Shown here: in pieces, positions 8,732 through 15,299 of the stretch
Numbering within the stretch: position 1 is the stretch's first letter
How the letters are laid out: each line of letters begins with the position of its first letter
Source: Chrysochromulina tobinii
Taxonomy: Eukaryota; Haptophyta; Prymnesiales; Chrysochromulinaceae
Direction: 5' to 3'
DNA length: 15,299 nt
Assembly (NCBI GenBank): GCA_001275005.1
Contig: JWZX01002913.1
Span: forward strand, 1 to 15,299
Notes under the pieces: generated by a model
Told to the model about the DNA's origin: nothing
Databases searched by the model: none
Seen by the model: only the letters and a program-made list of their open reading frames with translations
Program-made: the position numbers and the translations under genes

Positions 8732-10477
8732 ATGATGGCAACATCCGAACTCCCAGCTTCTAGTTCGAACGCCGACGCGCTGCTAGTTTCTGATTCCAAC
8801 AGCATACGATTTGAGCGGCCATTTATCGGGTTATGCATACAGATCCTGATGGCAACTTTCTGGCTAGGATTGATTTGCTCATTTATACTCTCGCCCCTTG
8901 TAATTCTGGGATGCGAACTAGGAGATGATTGGCATCCCATTCTTGATATGCCAAAGAACTCGGTCGTGATCCTGAATTCTCTAGCGGTGCTGTCATTAAT
9001 GCTGCCATGTATAACATGGCCATGTGCCCGGATGACATTTCTCTGGCTGAAATCGCTTTGTTCAGCCCTCTTCAGCCCACGTATCGTGCTTACTCTTGAT
9101 AGCGCCGGGGTCACCATAGGCTGCAGCGGCCTTCTCATCGGCTGGGAAGAGATCGACGGCATCAAGCGAGTACATCATGCAGGTAAGCTCGGTGAGCTCA
9201 TAATTAAGCCTCTGGACTGGCGCTGTGGTGATCGCTGGAAGGAATGCTGGCGTCCATCATGGTGTGGCATCCTCACTCTTGACACGAACGAGTCTACATA
9301 CGAGTCCCCAATGCGGCTGCGGAGTGCTATCACAGTCCTGAACTCAGGAGTCTATGTGCTCGATAATGATGCCTTTGATTTGAAGCAGCTCGATGAATCC
9401 CTTCGCGAACTCTATGGTGTCTTCCATGGCAGTGAGCTTCGTGTGATTGACACCGGGGTCCTTGCTCCAATATCAAGCACACTACCCGCCGCCGCAGCTG
9501 ACCCCCCCGCGATCGCCATCCCAGCATCCGAATTCCCAGCTTCTAGTTCGAACGCCGACGCGCTGCTTGTTGCTGAATCCAACAGCATACGATTTGAGCG
9601 GCCATCTATCGGGGTTATATGCATACAGATCCTGATGGCAACCTTCATGCTAGGAGTGATTTGCTCACTTGTGGTCTTGCCCCCCGCTCTTCTAGCATGG
9701 GGTCTCTTGAACTCCTCGTTCGTCCAGCATAACCCGGATCCCTTTCAATTAATCATCGCCATCGGGCCTTATCTGCTGGCAATTCCGCTGGCTTATTGTA
9801 CATGGCCATGTGCCCAGCCGACATTTCTCTGGCTGAAATCGCTTTGTTCAGCCCTCTTCAGCCCACGTATCGTGCTTACTCTTGATAGCGCCGGGGTCAC
9901 CATAGGCTGCAGCGGCCTTCTCATCGGCTGGGAAGAGATCGACGGCATCAAGCGAGTACATCATGCAGGTAAGCTCGGTGAGCTCATAATTAAGCCTCTG
10001 GACTGGCGCTGTGGTGATCGCTGGAAGGAATGCTGGCGTCCGCCATGTTGTGGCATGCTCGCTCTTGACACGAACGAGTCTACATACGAGTCCCCAATGC
10101 GGCTGCGGAGTGCTATCACAGTCCTGGACTCAGGAGTCTATGTGCTCGAAAATGATGCCGTTGATTTGAAGCAGCTCGATGAATCCCTTCGCGAACTCTA
10201 TGGTGTCTTCCATGGCGGTGAGCTTCGTGTGATTGACACCGGGGTCCTGGCTCCAACATCAAGCACACTACCCGCCGCCGCAGCTGACCCCCCCGCGATC
10301 GCCATCCCCGCAATCGCACTGAAGAGCTTTGCAAAGAGCCGGTACAAGGCACTCTACTCTTCGACTTCGCTGAGAGACATAAACAGCGGCACAGTCCTGC
10401 AGGATATGCAAAGCATGATCTTTCTTTTCGCCGCTCAGCGCTCCATACCTCGTGACGAGGCACAGGTCATTTGTTGA
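8732..10477 (+). CDS. Tandem-duplicated two-TM / PH-like membrane protein (N-terminal part of a probable ART gene)
   Basis: Uninterrupted 581 codons. Two homologous modules (about 5-265 and 266-527) each contain a SSSNADALLV start, two hydrophobic segments (31-60 and 77-98; 292-322 and 338-358), then a soluble half beginning TFLWLKSLCSALFSP. That half carries PRIVLTLDSAGVTIGCSGLLIGWEEIDGIK, the strand pattern of bacterial and eukaryotic PH-like membrane proteins (STM3941-like); this fold call is tentative. Each module ends in a Pro/Ala linker (TLPAAAADPPAIAIPA). The tail after 527 is charged and runs into two frame breaks, beyond which an ART domain continues. The soluble halves are about 98 percent identical in DNA, the membrane halves much less. 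Codon use is visibly less GC-biased than in the neighbouring genes. Start chosen for its Kozak context; the second Met is adjacent. The function of the modules is not recognised. Confidence 0.72.
   Translation: MMATSELPASSSNADALLVSDSNSIRFERPFIGLCIQILMATFWLGLICSFILSPLVILGCELGDDWHPILDMPKNSVVILNSLAVLSLMLPCITWPCARMTFLWLKSLCSALFSPRIVLTLDSAGVTIGCSGLLIGWEEIDGIKRVHHAGKLGELIIKPLDWRCGDRWKECWRPSWCGILTLDTNESTYESPMRLRSAITVLNSGVYVLDNDAFDLKQLDESLRELYGVFHGSELRVIDTGVLAPISSTLPAAAADPPAIAIPASEFPASSSNADALLVAESNSIRFERPSIGVICIQILMATFMLGVICSLVVLPPALLAWGLLNSSFVQHNPDPFQLIIAIGPYLLAIPLAYCTWPCAQPTFLWLKSLCSALFSPRIVLTLDSAGVTIGCSGLLIGWEEIDGIKRVHHAGKLGELIIKPLDWRCGDRWKECWRPPCCGMLALDTNESTYESPMRLRSAITVLDSGVYVLENDAVDLKQLDESLRELYGVFHGGELRVIDTGVLAPTSSTLPAAAADPPAIAIPAIALKSFAKSRYKALYSSTSLRDINSGTVLQDMQSMIFLFAAQRSIPRDEAQVIC
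9035..9520 (+). repeat. Direct repeat, copy 1 (PH-like half-module)
   Basis: This segment recurs at 9821-10306 at a constant offset of 786 bp. By eye I count about 11 substitutions and no indels over 486 bp. Identity is complete from 9035 to about 9246, where the first changes occur. A weaker homology extends left to about 8745 (offset 783), interrupted by the diverged membrane hairpin. Confidence 0.95.
9821..10306 (+). repeat. Direct repeat, copy 2 (PH-like half-module)
   Basis: Second copy of 9035-9520. Most differences fall in short runs around 10042-10068, 10126-10163 and 10216-10252. Most substitutions change amino acids conservatively (for example Asn to Asp, Asp to Glu, Ser to Gly). 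The copy remains in frame with the first. Confidence 0.95.
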
Positions 10478-10490
10478 TCGTGTGCTTCAG
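10466..10490 (+). other. Frame break 1: candidate 25-nt mini-intron or indel
   Basis: The frame of 8732 meets TGA at 10475. CAG|GTCATT at 10466 and GTGCTTCAG|CAT ending at 10490 form a GT-AG pair. Removing its 25 nt moves exactly into the next open frame (HIRGDSDGLIVDEIAEQQ...). Longer alternatives with the same donor and the right length modulo 3 end at 10529 (64 nt) or 10544 (79 nt). A simple one-base indel is also possible. Confidence 0.4.
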
Positions 10491-11205
10491 CATATTCGCG
10501 GGGACTCTGATGGCTTGATCGTCGACGAGATCGCCGAACAACAGGACACGATCAGAAGCGCCGTGCGGCTATGGGCCTGTGCTGAGCAGCTAACAGTTGG
10601 AGAGGCGCAGGCGCAGGCAGTATCAAGGACCGGAAGTCTGCAGCATCTTGAATGAGGCCATCCGCGAAGATGCCGAGCCGATACTCGAGCCGGCCATCCG
10701 TCTGGCCCGTGCAATCACCTTCTTCTGCTGCAGTCCGAAATACGATTCGAAGCAATGGCCAGATGGAGAGAACAGCACCACCCCAGACACAACTTACCGA
10801 GGCGGCGGCTTGCCTCGACGCCACATACCTTGGTTTAGTGAGCCCGGAAAGACTTTCCGCTCACGCCAGTTTATTTCGTCGTCCTTCCAGTGGTCAGTCG
10901 CGAAGTTATTCATGGACCGTCGACAAGCAGCCGTCCAAGCAGTTCAGCACCTTGAACGTGAGGATCCGATTCTCTGGGTCTTCAAATTCCAACGAGGCTG
11001 CCTTCACGTCAACTTCATTGATCCCAGCGCCAGCGGCTTCGAAGGCGAGTTGGAATTCTTGTTGGTCCCGTACACAGTGCTCACCGTAGAGGAGGCCAAG
11101 TGGCAGGAGACTCCTACCATCGCATCTCCTCATGTCATCATCCTTCGCGTCGCTTCAGATAACCGTGCCTGGCCAGAAGATTTGCCGACTGCTCCTTGGG
11201 CGTGA
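10491..11205 (+). CDS. ADP-ribosyltransferase (ART) domain, R-S-E type; probable C-terminal exons of the 8732 gene
   Basis: This block has no usable ATG at its head, so it is read as the continuation of the membrane/PH-like protein. Block 10491-10595 encodes a helical, acidic 35-residue stretch. After frame break 2 (10596-10620), block 10621-11205 encodes 194 residues with the complete ART signature: YxxxxxxLNEAIR helix near 1-15, Arg60 in TYRGGGLP, FISSSF at 84-89 (the STS-like motif), and Glu143-Leu-Glu145 in GELEFLLVP, matching the catalytic ExE followed by the usual hydrophobic strand. R-S-E enzymes transfer ADP-ribose from NAD+, classically to arginine. A joined protein would be about 807 residues, with Arg673, Ser699-701 and Glu756/758. 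Target, topology and activity are unknown. The catalytic residues look intact, which argues against a long-dead pseudogene despite the two frame breaks. Confidence 0.72.
10596..10620 (+). other. Frame break 2: candidate 25-nt mini-intron or indel
   Basis: The second frame runs into TGA at 10653-10655. Removing GTTGGAG...GGCAG (10596-10620, 25 nt) joins ACA to TATCAAGGA and enters the ART frame at a codon boundary. A donor at 10563 (GCC|GTGCGG) with the same acceptor would give a 58-nt intron and is equally in frame. The acceptor end is preceded by a GCGCAG tandem, so a repeat-slippage indel is an alternative. Confidence 0.4.
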
Positions 11206-11539
11206 CCAGCAAAGCCCGGTGAAGAGTGATCTGTTATCGAGGTGTGGGGGTGGGTCTCCAGGCTCTCGAGCGCGCTGTGCAACTGCCGCGTGATTAGATG
11301 TCCTCGGGGCGGTCAGGTAATACCAGCGGCTTTTGTGGAGCTGAGACGGTGCGCTTTACGGTGTTGATGACTCTTGACTGCGTAGTGGTGGAATTCCGAT
11401 GTGACTCCGATCTCTGGAGCGTTCGTCCATGGAGCGTTTCGTACATGTACCGGCAACTTGCATGCATGAGAATGTCATGGTGCATCATGTTTGCGAATCG
11501 TTTTCGTTTCCCCATTTCTCACGCCACGCCCGGGCACAG

Positions 11540-11558
11540 CACGTGTGGAATGCACGTG
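11540..11558. promoter_or_regulatory. Paired CACGTG (G-box/E-box) motifs
   Basis: CACGTG occurs at 11540-11545 and 11553-11558, starts 13 nt apart. The second sits inside the 10-bp palindrome TGCACGTGCA (11551-11560). The hexamer is the core site for bHLH and bZIP factors in plants and many eukaryotes. The pair lies about 320 bp before the start of the G8 protein gene. Chance occurrence in GC-rich DNA cannot be excluded. Confidence 0.35.
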
Positions 11559-11565
11559 CAAATAC

Positions 11566-11583
11566 GGCGCCCCAAAGGGCGCC
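11566..11583. repeat. Perfect GC-rich inverted repeat (hairpin)
   Basis: GGCGCCC at 11566-11572 and GGGCGCC at 11577-11583 form a 7-bp perfect stem around the 4-nt loop CAAA. It lies just downstream of the CACGTG pair. It has no T-run, and no role as a terminator is implied in a eukaryote. Confidence 0.5.
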
Positions 11584-11876
11584 CCCTTTCCAGTGCGCAG
11601 ACATGCGCAGAGCCCTGTGCGCTGCTAGTGGCTGAGGGATGGTCGCTGCCACTCATCCTGCATCTTATCCCATCGGCACTGAAGGGAAGCGCGAGAGTTG
11701 AGCGCCTGCGCCCTCGCTTAATTGCATCAAGGGACGCTGTGAACCGAGGTGTGAAGAACGAACAAAACATGACAAAAAAGGTTGAGTCGATTCAACTGAC
11801 CCTTTCTCAAAAAACGGCGGGCTCTTTTTCTGGGTTCAATGGTAAGGCGATTTTTCGGCCTGCGTCGCCGCCCCAC

Positions 11877-14800
11877 ATGCGAAGCGTCGCCAGTGCGCCT
11901 GCTCGCCAGCATTGGATTTTCTCAATGCTGCTCAGCGTGGTTCTTGCGCAAAGCACTAGCCCCTATTATGCGGCGGTAGGTGAGTTGGTGCGCATGTTCG
12001 AGCCTTCCGGGCCCTCGAGCACCTCGCGCACCGGGTGCCCACACGACCAGTCCGGCCTGGTGAGCTGGCACAATGCGGCCACCTGGGCAAGTGGCGTGCC
12101 GCCAAGCGCGGGCGCCCACGTGACTCTGCCACAAGGACAGAAGGTGCTGCTATCACGAGACGTGGGCTACACGCTCGGCCTTGTCACCATCCCCGCCACG
12201 AGCGAGCTCATCATTGGCGAGAACTCTTCCCACGGCGTCGCGCTGAACATGGCCGGGATGCAGGTGGATGGCGCACTTCGTGCTGGGGCGCAGACGTGTC
12301 GCCTGACGACCCGTGTGACCATCACGCTCTTCGGTGCGCGGCCCCCGACCAAGGAAGTGCGCGACGCGCTGCCACCCACCTTCAAGGGCATCGTTGTTTC
12401 CTCGACCGGCTCGCTCGACCTGCACGGCCAGCGCTTCTACCGCACGTGGACGCGGTTGGCGGCCCCGGTGTCACCGGGTGATACGACGGTCTATCTGCAG
12501 CGTGCCGTCAATTGGGAGCCCGGGCAGCAGGTGCTCCTCACCACGACGGCGCTCAAGGACGCGCGCGATTACCATCGAAACGAGGTGCTCGTTCTGAGCA
12601 GACTGCTGTCGCCGCCTGCCGGCGTGGGCGCGGCGCTCCAACTCACCTCGGCGGCGCGGTATGCGCACGGCGCGAACGGCGCTTGGCAGGGCGAAGTGGC
12701 GTTACTCTCGCGCCGCATCGTGGTGCAGGGGTCCGCCGCCGACTCGGAGCCCACTGACACGACGCCGATTGCCTGCACGACCTCCCGCTGGGCCCTCGGC
12801 TCGAACTCGGTGCCGTGCGCGAACTCATTCTTGACGGGCTTCGGCGGGCACGTGCTCGTCATGGGGCAGGGGCGTGTCTCGGGTGTCGAATTTTTTCGGA
12901 TGGGGCAGACCAACCAGATGGCACGCTACCCTATGCACTTCCACTTTGTGGGCAACGCTGGGACGGGTGGCACGCGCGCCTCGATGCGTGATTCGTCGGT
13001 GCACCGCTCCTTTTACCGGTGCGTGAGCGTGCACGGCACGAATAACGCGCTCATCTCGGAGAATGTGGCGTACGACGCGATCGGCCACTGCTTCTATCTT
13101 GAGGACGGCATCGAGCAGGACAACACGTTCGAGTACAACTTGGCGTCGTTCGTGCATCCGATTGGTATGCCCGCCGCCATCAGCACGTCTGGCCAATTTT
13201 GCGAGGACATCGTGCAGAGCGACACGCTCACCCTGCCCGCCGATAGCGCGGCCGCGGGCTTCTACATCACCAACGGGCACAACACCATCGTGGGGAACGC
13301 CGCATCGGGCGGCTGGGCCGGCTTTGCTCTGCCGCAGCTCGACTCGCCCATCATGTCGCATCGGAGTAGTAGCATGAAGCCATCGAGGTATCCGCTGCTG
13401 CGCTTCGAGGGCAATAGCGCGCACTCATCGGGCTTCTGGTGGGCGAGCGCGGGCATGATCTACTTTGGCGGCAAGCTGTGGCACACGGACGTGAACACCA
13501 CCGCCCCCCCGCCGAACACCACCGCCCCCCCGCCGCTGCGCTACAATCCGTGCCGTCAGAACCCAGCGCGTGTCACGTGTGCGGCGGAGCTCGAATCATG
13601 GGGAGGTTGCCCAGCCGGCTATGAGGCGGCCACGCGCATCACGGAGACCAAGGTCTTCTTAGGCGCCTTCACCGGCGTCTCACACTGGGGCTCCGCGCCC
13701 GAGATTGTGGGCTACGAGGCGCATGATGTGGGCCTCTCCGCCTCCATCCTGGGCTATGGGTTCCTCAACCGCGTCCTCGTACGGTGCCGCACCGGCGCCG
13801 CACTGCAGGTGCCTTGCGAGGTGAGCGGGTGCAACGTGGACACGACGCTTGCCAGCATGGGGGGCACTGGCTTTATTTGGTATGACACCGCGCAGGCGCA
13901 CATCTTCACCAACGCCACCTTTCGGAGGTGCGGCGTACGTGCTTCGGGAAGCGGCGGCACCGAAGTCGGATGCGGCACTGGCTCGAGTGGCTGCAGCGCA
14001 CGCTCGTCTGTCTGGGCGTTCTTGACGCACTCGGACCAGTTCGCGCCCCAATTCATGCAGGCTACCAAGGGAATCCGTTACGAGAACACCGGCCTGCGCT
14101 TCCGTATGACGAACTTCGTCGCCGATAACGGAGGGCATCTCCACAACGGCATGAGCTCGAGCGTCTCGGGCCGGCTTCAGAACTGGTACGATGCGGACGG
14201 CACGGCGGCCGGGCTGCGTGGCCCCCTGCTGCTCGGGAGCGCTCCTCTCGATGGTGGCAAGTGGTGGCACCTCGACGACGCGTGCGTCATGGAGCCGTTG
14301 TCACGCCTGTGGCAGTGCGGGGTGCGCGGCACACGCACGGTCGGCTCGGTGCTTCTGCAATGGTACGAGGAGCAAGCGCGGTCACTCGGCCGGCTGGTAT
14401 GTGGCAACGGCCAGATTGGGATGGCGTGCACGCCCGTCGGCTATGTGAAGCACTGGGGATCGCGCTACGCGACTGGCGCCGGAAAGGCGCTGCCGTTGAC
14501 GCGCAACGGCCTCGTGACCGGCGTGACGGGCGGGTACGGATGGCACGTGGCTTTCACGAGCGGCACGCCTCGCGTGCTCAACCTAACGCAGATCCAGGTT
14601 CCTCATACGACCAAGCTGCTGATCTCGATTGCATACCCGGCGTCGGTCGACACGATCAATGTCACGGCGATGGCGCCCAGTTGGTGCTACCCATGGCAGA
14701 GTGCGCAGCGACGGTGCACCACCGCGTATACGCGCGTCGCGAGCATCGCCGAGGTGCGCGCGTCTCTTGGCAACACGTATCACCTGTCGGGCGGCGTGCT

Positions 14801-15299
14801 AACCTTTCGCGTGGTGCAGATGCCCTCGGACTGGACCCAAAGCGGCTCGTGGACGGTGCCAGCCTATCCTGACGGCAAATTCGAGCGTGACAGCATCCGT
14901 ATCCCGCGCTACTCGTACCATGCACACATCTTCATCAGTGCCAACTGCACCCCCTCCTCAAGCGACAGCGCTCTGTGTGACGGCCCGCCCGTCGCCACCG
15001 AGCCAACTGCGTGCCCGGACCCGATGACCATGGTGCAGACTGCCATGGACCAATGCTGCTCCCTGAACGGCTGCATCGACCCCGACGGCGCACCTTCGCT
15101 ACCCATCGCGAGCCTCTCCCAGCCCTCGCCGCCACCACCCTCGCCGCCGCCGCCGTCGCCGCCTCCGCCCGCTCCACCACCATCGCCACCGCCGCCCTCG
15201 CCACCGCCTCCGTCGCCACCACCGCCCTCGCCACCGCCTCCGTCGCCGCCGCCACCCTCGCCTTCACCGCCGCCACCCTCGCCCTCGCCGCCGCCGCCC
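11877..15299 (+). CDS. Secreted G8-domain / beta-helix protein (CEMIP/TMEM2-like) with Ser-Pro-rich C-terminus; 3' end beyond window
   Basis: The frame is open for 1141 codons from ATG 11877 to the window edge. Residues 10-26 (HWIFSMLLSVVLAQS) form a signal peptide. An upstream in-frame ATG at 11769 would bury it behind 36 extra residues, so 11877 is preferred. A G8 domain starts at Trp64 (SWHNAATWASGVPPSAGAHV) and runs to about 190. It is followed by a right-handed beta-helix region with the hallmark CEMIP/TMEM2 block: RYPMHFHF (His354, His356), RDSSVHRSFYRCVSVHG, and YDAIGHCFYLEDGIEQ (399-414). Animal relatives bind or degrade hyaluronan; the substrate here is unknown. NTTAPPP occurs twice at 540-553. 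A Cys-rich stretch (about 1020-1072) precedes a Ser-Pro4-type tail from 1083 on, which in algae is typically hydroxyproline-glycosylated and wall-associated. No intron is needed. Confidence 0.92.
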   Translation, partial: MRSVASAPARQHWIFSMLLSVVLAQSTSPYYAAVGELVRMFEPSGPSSTSRTGCPHDQSGLVSWHNAATWASGVPPSAGAHVTLPQGQKVLLSRDVGYTLGLVTIPATSELIIGENSSHGVALNMAGMQVDGALRAGAQTCRLTTRVTITLFGARPPTKEVRDALPPTFKGIVVSSTGSLDLHGQRFYRTWTRLAAPVSPGDTTVYLQRAVNWEPGQQVLLTTTALKDARDYHRNEVLVLSRLLSPPAGVGAALQLTSAARYAHGANGAWQGEVALLSRRIVVQGSAADSEPTDTTPIACTTSRWALGSNSVPCANSFLTGFGGHVLVMGQGRVSGVEFFRMGQTNQMARYPMHFHFVGNAGTGGTRASMRDSSVHRSFYRCVSVHGTNNALISENVAYDAIGHCFYLEDGIEQDNTFEYNLASFVHPIGMPAAISTSGQFCEDIVQSDTLTLPADSAAAGFYITNGHNTIVGNAASGGWAGFALPQLDSPIMSHRSSSMKPSRYPLLRFEGNSAHSSGFWWASAGMIYFGGKLWHTDVNTTAPPPNTTAPPPLRYNPCRQNPARVTCAAELESWGGCPAGYEAATRITETKVFLGAFTGVSHWGSAPEIVGYEAHDVGLSASILGYGFLNRVLVRCRTGAALQVPCEVSGCNVDTTLASMGGTGFIWYDTAQAHIFTNATFRRCGVRASGSGGTEVGCGTGSSGCSARSSVWAFLTHSDQFAPQFMQATKGIRYENTGLRFRMTNFVADNGGHLHNGMSSSVSGRLQNWYDADGTAAGLRGPLLLGSAPLDGGKWWHLDDACVMEPLSRLWQCGVRGTRTVGSVLLQWYEEQARSLGRLVCGNGQIGMACTPVGYVKHWGSRYATGAGKALPLTRNGLVTGVTGGYGWHVAFTSGTPRVLNLTQIQVPHTTKLLISIAYPASVDTINVTAMAPSWCYPWQSAQRRCTTAYTRVASIAEVRASLGNTYHLSGGVLTFRVVQMPSDWTQSGSWTVPAYPDGKFERDSIRIPRYSYHAHIFISANCTPSSSDSALCDGPPVATEPTACPDPMTMVQTAMDQCCSLNGCIDPDGAPSLPIASLSQPSPPPPSPPPPSPPPPAPPPSPPPPSPPPPSPPPPSPPPPSPPPPSPSPPPPSPSPPPP
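13494..13535 (+). repeat. Two tandem 21-nt units encoding NTTAPPP
   Basis: Two identical 21-nt units (13494-13514 and 13515-13535) encode NTTAPPP twice, each with an N-glycosylation sequon (Asn-Thr-Thr). The repeat sits as a Pro-rich linker inside the beta-helix region of the G8 protein, between the IYFGGKLWH and YNPCRQNP segments. Confidence 0.9.
15121..15299 (+). repeat. Ser-Pro-rich low-complexity tract (SPPPP repeats)
   Basis: From about 15121 to the window edge the G8 frame encodes repeated Ser-Pro4 units with variants (APPP, SPSP). The DNA is a degenerate CCN/TCN repeat with interspersed C, G, A and T third positions. Such tracts are typical of pherophorin/extensin-like algal proteins. 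Repeat number is likely variable and assembly-sensitive. Confidence 0.95.

Larger units (their letters stand above)
11206..11876. promoter_or_regulatory. Intergenic region upstream of the G8 protein gene
   Basis: No gene is supportable here. The region holds the 3' flank of the ART gene and the presumed promoter of the G8 protein gene. Notable elements are two CACGTG boxes (11540-11545 and 11553-11558), a GC hairpin at 11566-11583, and an A-rich leader near 11760-11815. An in-frame ATG at 11769 lies before the preferred start at 11877. Confidence 0.5.

Noticed and set aside
9180-9190. Consensus splice donor CAG|GTAAGC inside PH-like copy 1 (and again at about 9966 in copy 2)
   Set aside because: The frame stays open and conserved straight through both sites, so constitutive splicing there is not supported.
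10342-10733. Single 392-nt intron (GTACAA donor, CTGCTGCAG acceptor) skipping both frame breaks
   Set aside because: It is in frame, but it would discard coding-like sequence including the N-terminal ART helix (SILNEAIRED), so smaller gaps are preferred. It remains a possible isoform.
12825-13424. Minus-strand frame opposite the G8 gene
   Set aside because: It overlaps the most conserved part of the CEMIP-like block on the plus strand and has no motif of its own.

Overview
The window looks like nuclear DNA from a GC-rich, intron-poor eukaryotic microbe, most likely an alga such as a haptophyte or another secondary-plastid lineage; the lineage is my inference. The reasons are: a canonical UBE2D/UBC4-class ubiquitin-conjugating enzyme; secretory proteins with signal peptides or signal anchors; a GT77 glycosyltransferase of the plant/algal XEG113 type; a G8/CEMIP-like ectoprotein ending in an algal-style Ser-Pro4 tail; a textbook Kozak context at one start (GCCACCATG at 8732); and short GT-AG introns that repair reading frames. 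No bacterial operon signals, tRNA, rRNA, CRISPR array or recognisable transposase was seen.

Layout: (1) 206-1591 (+) is a PC-esterase/SGNH-like protein with a beta-rich N-terminal region; its true 5' end may lie in an upstream exon. (2) 1592-2976 has no supportable gene, but contains small repeats and one palindrome framed by direct repeats. (3) 2977-3420 (-) is a ubiquitin E2. (4) 3985-5643 (-) is a membrane-anchored fusion of an RmlD-like extended SDR with a DUF218 (YdcF/SanA/ElyC-type) domain. (5) 5802-8406 (-) is a two-exon GT77 glycosyltransferase with a 49-nt intron; its GT domain is flanked on both sides by copies of one XEG113-type accessory domain. (6) 8732-11205 (+) is an internally duplicated membrane/PH-like protein followed, after two frame breaks, by a complete R-S-E-type ADP-ribosyltransferase (ART) domain. 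The whole stretch is probably one gene. (7) 11877-15299 (+) is a secreted G8/beta-helix protein of the CEMIP/TMEM2 type with a C-terminal proline-rich tail that runs off the window.

Four of the six genes (PC-esterase, SDR-DUF218, GT77, G8 protein) point to synthesis, modification or turnover of cell-surface or extracellular polysaccharide. The most unusual items are the SDR-DUF218 fusion, the doubled domain around GT77, and the duplicated membrane/PH-like module leading into an ART domain. In that module the cytosolic halves are almost identical in DNA while the membrane hairpins have diverged. Joining across the frame breaks, exact starts and lineage are inferences; the protein-family calls rest on motifs read in the translations.
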